Shown here in pieces: positions 7,139-8,035 of a DNA stretch of 8,035 bases (position 1 is its first letter; each line of letters opens with the position of its first letter). The notes beneath the pieces were generated by a model. It saw nothing but the letters and a program-made list of their open reading frames with translations, made no database searches and was not told the DNA's origin. The stretch lies in NCBI GenBank assembly GCA_003132865.1, contig PKYZ01000431.1, positions 12,791 through 20,825 on the forward strand. The letters are read 5' to 3'. The stretch comes from Bryobacterales bacterium (GTDB lineage: Bacteria > Acidobacteriota > Terriglobia > Bryobacterales > Bryobacteraceae). The position numbers and the translations under genes are program-made.

Positions 7139-8035
7139 GTTACGCCCTTTGCCCTCCAGCGTTGGATACTTGTGCGTGAATCCACAGTGGGGACACCTGA
7201 CCGAGGTGTCGGCCTGCAGAATTGCATATGGCTTTTCAGAATCGGAGACCACCAGAGGCGATCCTGGAGACATGCGCGCTTCGGAGGCTTCGACGTCGAA
7301 CACTTCCGAACAAGATTGACACTTGAAGTCTTCCCAAGCTTTGACCGTGATGCTCTTCACGGCGGCCAACGGCGAACTCATGATTGGTGTCCGATGCCCG
7401 CACCCGGTCATCTGGCAGGGCCCGTGCTTGGCCCAGAAAACGTAGATCACCTCCGGGCCTTCGTACCGGTAGTCCTTCCGAACATCCCGGCCAAGTGTCA
7501 GTGGATCGAATTCTGAGTCCATGACCTCACCCGTTGAGATTTGCATCCACTTGCCCTTGTGGCCACGAGGGCAGTCGCAGCTATAGAGTGGCATGATCTG
7601 CGGCTTGACCTCAGCTTCAATCTCTGCAAGGAGTGCGTGCACCTCAGCGTGATCGACCTTGGCCATCTCATTCTTCACGATGAACCACGCGACCGGGTTC
7701 AGATCGCAGCCGTACATCTGCATGCCAAGTCGGCTACCCTCGACGATTGTGGCCCCGCCGCCCATGAAGATGTCGGCGACCTTGAGATTCTTCAGCGCGC
7801 CCTTCTTCTGATGGTTCGCATAGTAAACGTCCCAGACCAGCTTGGCTGCCTGCGCCGGATCTTCTGGTGCTTTCATCGCCCCGGCCAACAGCATCGCCCG
7901 GAAGACGCTGGACCGGCGTCTCGCCCACCACTTTGACATCTGGTAGATCGGCTTCCCGGCGTTGGCTTCAATCTGCGAGATCTGGTTGATCGGTAGAATC
8001 GGGGAATCTACTTCCGGTTCCTGTCCCAAAAGTGT
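7124..8035 (-). CDS. DUF1156-type DNA methyltransferase, N-terminal part (SAM-binding half), 5' end outside window
   Basis: The frame is open to the right edge. A TTG at 8029-8027 is possible, but the true start is probably outside. Numbering from that TTG, residues 27-38 (PIYQMSKWWARR) are the hallmark WWARR motif of DUF1156 methylases. D86-IFMGGG-92 is SAM motif I (DxFxGxG), and CDLNPVA (108-114) is the acidic motif II loop. Zn-ribbon-like cysteines follow: C151/C153, C205/C210, C237/C240 and C279/C282. The motif order, with FxGxG well before DPPF and a long insert between them, is alpha-like. The frame continues only to GRNKKIDF (about 295-302). Past it, 17 unrelated residues run to a TGA at 7072-7070, while family sequence resumes in the next frame. 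The protein would be the modification or target-marking component of the operon and the first of the three genes in view. A DUF499-type ATPase or other partner may lie upstream, outside the window. Confidence 0.85.

Noticed and set aside
7123..7227. Extension of the methylase C-terminal frame upstream to 7227 as a separate gene start.
   Set aside because: These about 35 residues are unlike the family, while the other frame encodes the CPHC Zn-ribbon in the same place. It is a shadow of the N-terminal half.
1638..8035. Calling the operon class 1 DISARM.
   Set aside because: The SNF2 protein is DrmD-like in type, but the methylase is DUF1156-type rather than an Eco57I-like DrmMI, and no DrmA, DrmB or DrmC is in view.
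1..8035. Search by eye for CRISPR arrays, tRNA or rRNA genes, transposases and insertion-sequence ends.
   Set aside because: No regularly spaced repeats, tRNA-like cloverleaf, rRNA motifs or transposase motifs were seen on either strand.

Overview
The window reads as an accessory region of a fairly G+C-rich bacterial chromosome. The left-edge gene looks like the tail of a glycoside hydrolase of the kind common in Acidobacteria (Solibacter-like), Verrucomicrobia and Planctomycetes. That taxonomic guess is weak and rests on family resemblance only.

Left part, plus strand (1-1637): the C-terminal end of a carbohydrate-active protein stops at 776. It is followed with almost no gap by a 5'-truncated and frameshifted NAD-dependent epimerase/dehydratase (extended SDR), in which only the C-terminal half survives (about 779-1266). 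About 370 bases with no recognisable gene come next, holding only a few short repeats. This stretch resembles a recombination or deletion scar next to an acquired cassette.

Main part, minus strand (8035 down to 1638): a tightly packed three-gene operon enters from the right edge and converges on the left-hand genes. Its order of transcription is: (1) a large DUF1156-type DNA methyltransferase with a SAM-binding motif, several Zn-ribbon Cys pairs and a DPPF catalytic motif, split here by a one-base frameshift near 7124-7138; (2) a small protein of about 171 residues that I cannot assign to a named family; (3) a 919-residue SNF2/RapA-type helicase with all the main ATPase motifs. Gene ends and starts overlap (a GTGA and a TGATG junction), so the three are probably translationally coupled and act together.

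A DNA methylase, a small partner and a SNF2 translocase side by side is the usual make-up of restriction/anti-phage loci. DUF1156 methylases are known from such islands, often with DUF499 ATPases, helicases or PLD nucleases. No nuclease is visible here and the operon continues off the right edge, so any effector would lie outside. The best reading is a poorly characterised methylase-helicase defence module, possibly inactivated or switched by the frameshift.
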